Source: Bacteroidaceae bacterium | GTDB lineage: Bacteria > Bacteroidota > Bacteroidia > Bacteroidales > Bacteroidaceae | Reading direction: 5' to 3' | Assembly: GCA_017483665.1 (NCBI GenBank) | Contig: JAFUVM010000068.1 | Span: 1-39,469 of the forward strand | Length of the DNA: 39,469 bases | In this document: in pieces, positions 36,391 to 39,469 of the stretch | Layout: each line of letters starts with the position of its first letter | Position numbering within the stretch: position 1 is the stretch's first letter | The notes under the pieces: generated by a model | The model's database searches: none | The model's input: only the letters and a program-made list of their open reading frames with translations | Told to the model about the DNA's origin: nothing | Program-made: the position numbers and the translations under genes

Positions 36391-36637
36391 CACTGTTATA
36401 GTACCTTTTTTATGCCATTCCCGATTCCCTTGGGTGTTATCGTCTTGCGAAGTGTCCTTCTCAAGGATAAGCAACAACTTCATCGAAGGAAAACGTCTGG
36501 GACTACATTCTGCCCGCATTGAAAGAGTTACACATGGGGGGCTTTTCGGAACGTAACATGTTACGCGTTACGGTACATAGCCGACCAAAAACATGTGAAG
36601 CGGTTGATTGTCAAACGATTCAATGTAGCTCTACGCA

Positions 36638-36795
36638 CGGTGCGTAACGCGTAACATGTTACGCTACGTGCCCCCTCCCCTATACACACAGATAAGGTCT
36701 ATTATTATATTATGTATATAATATAATAATAGAGTTTCAAGCCCTGTGTGTGGGTGGGGGGGGCTGTGCGTAACATGTTACGCGTTACGCAGCCG
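36638..36795. repeat. Long inverted repeat, MITE-like or structured element
   Basis: About 158 bases folding as one imperfect hairpin. Outer arms 36641-36664 and 36768-36791 are exact 24-base complements that include the palindrome GCGTAACATGTTACGC. The inner arms are C-rich/ACACACAG-like and imperfect. The core is a perfect 15-base AT-rich stem (36699-36713 with 36718-36732) with a four-base loop. No transposase is nearby and no clear target duplication was seen. Confidence 0.85.
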
Positions 36796-36877
36796 TTCAC
36801 GACACGTCGCCAAGCCGCCAACGACGAATGAAAATGAAAGCCATGACCTTGCCTTGAATCAGGGCACTGGCTTTGGT

Positions 36878-37759
36878 TCAGATGCTCAGCCAGACGAGCA
36901 CGACATAGACGAGGTTGACGATGCCAGCCTGCAGGAGGCAGAGATTGTACTGGGTTCCTTGGGCTCGCAGCACGTTGCAGTACAGAAGTCCGGCGGGGAT
37001 GATGACTGCAACGGTCCAACTCAGACCGAATGCGAGCCAGGCAAACACGGGCATGAGTGCTACTATGGTGCCCAAGATGCAAAGTGCTGCTGTCTTGCCA
37101 AACCTGACGGGAATGGTGCGTTTGCCCACCAAACGGTCGTCGTCCATATCGCGGATGTTGTTGATGAAAAGCACACACATCGAGATGAGTCCGCACACGG
37201 CTCCGGCATAGACGGGCTTCGTCTGGCTGAGGTCATACGTCAGTCCTGCTGTCCGATATTGCAGCCAGACGGTTCCCCAAGTGGCGATGACGCCGTAATA
37301 GAGGAACACGAAAATGTCGGCTATGCCGAGATAGGAGAGCGAATAAGGTGTGGCAGTATAGAGCCAGGCGAACAAAATGGCCGTGATGCCTATCGCCACA
37401 ATCACCCAGCCGCCAATGTGGCAGAGTATTGCTCCGAGCACAAGACTGCAGGCCAGCGCGACATAACAGGCGGTCCGCATGGCCCGTTCGGTCACGGTTC
37501 CCTCGGCCAGGGCACGTTTGAAGCCTACCCTGCCCTGCTTGTCCGTGCCGCGCCGGTAATCGTAGTAGTCGTTGATGAGGTTGCTCAGGATCTGCAAGGC
37601 AAGAGCACACGATGCAGTCAGGACGGCTGTCAGACGTCCGAAGGGGGTGCTTTGAACGTTGAGAATGTGGGCTACCATCAGTCCGACCAGCACGGGGCAA
37701 AGCGATGCGAACAAGGTCTGCGGCCGGATGATGCGAAGCCAAAGGACTATCTGTTTCAT
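36878..37759 (-). CDS. menA: 1,4-dihydroxy-2-naphthoate polyprenyltransferase
   Basis: A 293-residue inner-membrane prenyltransferase of menaquinone biosynthesis, with about eight to nine transmembrane segments. The prenyl-diphosphate-binding motif NLINDYYDYRRGTD is at about 50-63 and the second Asp-rich motif NNIRDMDDDRLVGKRT at about 185-200. RPQTLFASLCPVLVG at the N-terminus is typical of MenA. A longer frame starts at a TTG at 37807, which lies beyond the -7 element at 37794-37801, so ATG 37759 is chosen. Other men genes are not in the window. Convergence with the repeat region leaves no obvious terminator. Confidence 0.93.
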   Translation of the reverse strand: MKQIVLWLRIIRPQTLFASLCPVLVGLMVAHILNVQSTPFGRLTAVLTASCALALQILSNLINDYYDYRRGTDKQGRVGFKRALAEGTVTERAMRTACYVALACSLVLGAILCHIGGWVIVAIGITAILFAWLYTATPYSLSYLGIADIFVFLYYGVIATWGTVWLQYRTAGLTYDLSQTKPVYAGAVCGLISMCVLFINNIRDMDDDRLVGKRTIPVRFGKTAALCILGTIVALMPVFAWLAFGLSWTVAVIIPAGLLYCNVLRAQGTQYNLCLLQAGIVNLVYVVLVWLSI

Positions 37760-37793
37760 GCTTCGTTTTTTCCTTTTTACTATTATTCCGCCA

Positions 37794-37801
37794 CAAAGGT
37801 A
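37794..37801 (-). promoter_or_regulatory. -7 element of menA
   Basis: TACCTTTG on the minus strand, 34 bases before the menA ATG. The -33 region falls into a heptamer array and no TTTG is seen there. Confidence 0.6.
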
Positions 37802-37809
37802 CAACAAAA

Positions 37810-37833
37810 ATGAAGAATGAAGAGTGAAGAATA
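37810..37833. repeat. GAAGAGT heptamer array between menA and dapA
   Basis: Units TGAAGAA, TGAAGAG, TGAAGAA follow directly, with the same 22-base stretch found at 38844-38866 and a related one in ligA (25988-26004). It lies in the divergent menA/dapA promoter region. Confidence 0.85.
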
Positions 37834-37852
37834 TAGAATTTAGACGAAATAT

Positions 37853-37883
37853 TTTGTTTTATGCTTGCTTTTTTGTACCTTTG
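37853..37883 (+). promoter_or_regulatory. Promoter of dapA
   Basis: TTTG (37853-37856), a 19-base spacer and TACCTTTG (37876-37883), 26 bases before the dapA ATG. Confidence 0.85.
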
Positions 37884-37909
37884 CAGCGCGAATAAGAGCA
37901 ACCACCTTT

Positions 37910-38797
37910 ATGGCACAAAATAAGTTCCGCGGCCTCGGCATTGCCCTCATCACTCCCTTCCTGGCGGACGGGAGCATCGACTTCGATGCGCTCGACCGTC
38001 TGGTGGAATACCAGATAAAGGGAGGAGCAGACTTCCTCTGCATCATGGGTACTACTGCCGAAACTCCGACACTGAGCCGCGAAGAAAAAAGATTGTTAAA
38101 GGAACATTTGGTAGGACGTGTGGCTGGGCGAGTGCCCCTGTTGATGGGGTGCGGCGGCAACAACACGGCTGCCATCTTAGACGAGTTACAAAACGAAGAT
38201 TGGAAGGGCATCGACGGCGTGCTGAGCGTCTGTCCCTACTACAACAAACCCTCGCAGGAAGGTCTGTACCAGCACTTCGCAGCAATAGCAAAGGCAAGTC
38301 CTGTGCCCGTTGTGCTCTACAACGTGCCCGGCAGGACGGGAGTGAACATGACTGCCGAGACGACGCTCCGCCTGGCCCGCGAGTTCGAAAACATCGTAGC
38401 CATCAAGGAGGCAAGCGGCAATATCACGCAGATGGACGACATCATCAAGAACAAGCCGCAGCACTTCGACGTCATCAGCGGCGACGACGGCATCACCTTC
38501 CCGCTCATCACCCTGGGAGCCGTGGGCGTCATCAGCGTCATAGGCAACGCACTGCTCGCCGAGTTCAGCCGCATGGTGAGGCTCGCCCTGAGGGGAGAGT
38601 ACAACACCTCGCTGGCTATCCATCACAAGTTCACCGAGCTCTTCAAGCTGCTCTTCGTGGACGGCAACCCGGCCGGCGTAAAGGCGATGCTCAGCGAGAT
38701 GGGAATGATACAGAACGTCCTCCGCCTGCCCCTCGTCCCCACCCGCCTCACCACGATGGAGAAGATAAGCCAGATAGTGAGGGAATTAGGGTACTAA
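37910..38797 (+). CDS. dapA: 4-hydroxy-tetrahydrodipicolinate synthase
   Basis: Condenses pyruvate with aspartate semialdehyde, the first step of the diaminopimelate/lysine pathway. 295 residues, normal for the family. Active-site residues are visible: TTAETPTLS (about 44-52), the tyrosine in YNVPGRTGVNM (about 134-144), and the Schiff-base lysine in AIKEASGN (about 161-168). The C-terminal helices are complete. The frame is open from 37865, but that start lies upstream of the -7 element; ATG 37910 (MAQNKFRGLGIALITPF) gives the family N-terminus. A hairpin follows three bases after the stop. Confidence 0.96.
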   Translation: MAQNKFRGLGIALITPFLADGSIDFDALDRLVEYQIKGGADFLCIMGTTAETPTLSREEKRLLKEHLVGRVAGRVPLLMGCGGNNTAAILDELQNEDWKGIDGVLSVCPYYNKPSQEGLYQHFAAIAKASPVPVVLYNVPGRTGVNMTAETTLRLAREFENIVAIKEASGNITQMDDIIKNKPQHFDVISGDDGITFPLITLGAVGVISVIGNALLAEFSRMVRLALRGEYNTSLAIHHKFTELFKLLFVDGNPAGVKAMLSEMGMIQNVLRLPLVPTRLTTMEKISQIVRELGY

Positions 38798-38799
38798 AG

Positions 38800-38842
38800 C
38801 CCCTCTCTAACTTCCCCAAAGGGGAGGACTTAGGGGGAGAGG
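38800..38842 (+). terminator. Hairpin after dapA
   Basis: Long imperfect arms (38800-38817 with 38821-38842) around an AAA loop, with C-rich left and G-rich right arm. The CCCCTC...TTCCCC-AAA-GGGGA pattern is like hairpins dispersed in many Bacteroidetes genomes. No T-run, so termination is uncertain. Confidence 0.6.
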
Positions 38843-38843
38843 A

Positions 38844-38866
38844 ATGAAGAATGAAGAGTGAAGAAT
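38844..38866. repeat. GAAGAGT heptamer array after dapA
   Basis: TGAAGAA, TGAAGAG, TGAAGAA with the same order and sequence as 37810-37833, so the dapA gene is bracketed by two near-identical arrays about 1.03 kb apart. Confidence 0.85.
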
Positions 38867-38899
38867 TAAGAATTTGCTGCCGCTCGTAAATAGACAAAT

Positions 38900-38950
38900 A
38901 ACCCAATAGTAAATAAATAGTAAATCGTAAATTGTTAAATAGTAAATTAT
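38900..38950. repeat. AT-rich heptamer array before the NifU-like gene
   Basis: Units of the type AATAGTA, AATCGTA, AATTGTT, AATAGTA recur with period 7 (one 8-base and one 4-base step). They lie 40-90 bases before the ATG. Confidence 0.7.
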
Positions 38951-38989
38951 ATAACCTTTAAACTTTATAATTTTTAAACTTTATTAATT

Positions 38990-39469
38990 ATGGTTTATTC
39001 ACACGAAGTACAGAACATGTGTTGCGTGGCAAAAGGCCCCAACCATGGTCCTGCTCCCATCCCCGAAGAGGGCAAGTGGGTTCAGGCAAAAGAAATCAAG
39101 GACATCAGCGGTCTGACTCACGGCATTGGCTGGTGCGCTCCTCAGCAGGGCGCTTGCAAGCTGACGCTCAACGTGAAGGACGGCGTCATCGAAGAGGCTC
39201 TCGTTGAGACCATCGGTTGCTCCGGCATGACCCACTCTGCCGCCATGGCAAGTGAGATTCTGCCTGGCAAGACCATCCTCGAGGCGCTGAACACCGACCT
39301 CGTCTGCGATGCCATCAACACCGCCATGCGCGAGCTCTTCCTCCAGATTGTCTATGGTCGCTCACAGAGCGCCTTCTCCGTGGGTGGCCTGATGATTGGT
39401 GCCGGCCTGGAAGACCTCGGCAAGGGCCTCATCAGCCAGACCGGTACGCTCTATGGCACAAAGGTCAAG
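38990..39469 (+). CDS. NifU-like iron-sulfur cluster scaffold protein (partial)
   Basis: The gene runs off the window after 160 codons. The product begins VYSHEVQNMCCVAKGPNHGP and contains GIGWCAPQQGACKLTLNVKDG, ETIGCSGMTHSAAMASEILPGKT, and DAINTAMRELFLQIVYGRSQSAFS (each read in pieces). The spaced cysteines and the CSGMTHSAAMASE core are typical of NifU/IscU-type scaffold proteins that are found next to a GGGtGRT protein gene in Bacteroidetes; that neighbour would be outside the window. The start is ATG 38990, at the beginning of the conserved N-terminus. No promoter was pinned down in the repeat-rich, AT-rich leader. Confidence 0.85.
   Translation, partial: MVYSHEVQNMCCVAKGPNHGPAPIPEEGKWVQAKEIKDISGLTHGIGWCAPQQGACKLTLNVKDGVIEEALVETIGCSGMTHSAAMASEILPGKTILEALNTDLVCDAINTAMRELFLQIVYGRSQSAFSVGGLMIGAGLEDLGKGLISQTGTLYGTKVK

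Larger units (their letters stand above)
36270..36877. other. Intergenic region ATPase / menA with repeats
   Basis: No gene is seen in 608 bases. It holds the two leader direct repeats (36271-36316, 36345-36390), the ATPase -7 element, a lone copy of the TAACATGTTACGCGTTACG word at 36554-36572, and the long inverted repeat at 36638-36795. The last 80 bases before the menA stop show nothing recognisable. Confidence 0.8.

Noticed and set aside
36338..36556. 72-codon plus-strand frame between the ATPase and menA.
   Set aside because: It crosses the direct repeat and has no recognisable features.
36746..37813. 355-codon frame antisense to menA.
   Set aside because: It begins in the inverted repeat and mirrors menA, whose membrane and Asp-rich motifs are clear.
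37865..37909. Earlier ATG for dapA at 37865.
   Set aside because: It lies upstream of the -7 element and the added residues do not match the family.

Overview
The window looks like a chromosomal segment from a GC-rich Bacteroidales bacterium, most likely Prevotellaceae. Three things point there. Promoters repeatedly show the Bacteroidetes -7 motif TAnnTTTG with a TTTG/TTG box 18-20 bases upstream, and few genes have a Shine-Dalgarno sequence. There are type IX secretion (T9SS) hallmarks: a PorT-like barrel and a type B sorting domain. The conserved genes (L25/CTC, NudF-less MutT, MenA, LigA, NifU-like scaffold) read as Bacteroidetes versions. Genus and species cannot be fixed from the sequence alone.

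Layout. 1-2.6 kb: sugar permease and galactokinase, ending in a strong terminator. 2.6-4.9 kb: an intergenic 21-base repeat/inverted repeat, a rubredoxin, and a Y-family polymerase translationally coupled to a YolD-like small protein. 4.8-6.2 kb (minus): low-molecular-weight tyrosine phosphatase and a BASS-family transporter. 6.4-11.4 kb: rplY, pth, pepT, an S4 RNA-binding protein and dnaG; the last three overlap by ATGA. 11.4-13.5 kb (minus): a LysM plus type I periplasmic-binding-fold protein and a PorT-like outer-membrane barrel. 13.6-17.2 kb: a T9SS type B cargo protein overlapping uvrA. 17.4-22.6 kb (minus): a 1723-residue secreted protein ending in a dockerin. 22.9-23.8 kb (minus): a GlsB-type membrane protein and a five-gene tRNA operon (Val, Arg, Tyr, Gly, Asp). 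24.1-27.5 kb: M18 aminopeptidase converging on ligA. 28.0-32.0 kb: mutT, a rhodanese/metallo-beta-lactamase lipoprotein and a GH116 glycosidase. 32.0-33.8 kb: a sigma-factor/macro-like fusion divergent from a VWA protein. 33.8-36.9 kb: a compositionally different accessory stretch with a Bro-N protein, a DUF4143 ATPase and a large inverted repeat. 36.9-39.5 kb: menA, dapA and a truncated NifU-like scaffold gene.

The most unusual features are of two kinds. First, several families of short-period repeats occur: heptanucleotide arrays that run into start codons, that sit inside the ligA coding sequence twice as hairpin-forming in-frame inserts, and inside the rhodanese-MBL gene; plus dispersed 21- and 22-base tandem families in intergenic regions. 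Second, there are unusual protein architectures: the ECF-sigma/macro-like fusion next to a VWA protein, the rhodanese-MBL lipoprotein, and the giant orphan dockerin protein. All functional statements are from reading sequence and motifs; no database searches were run.
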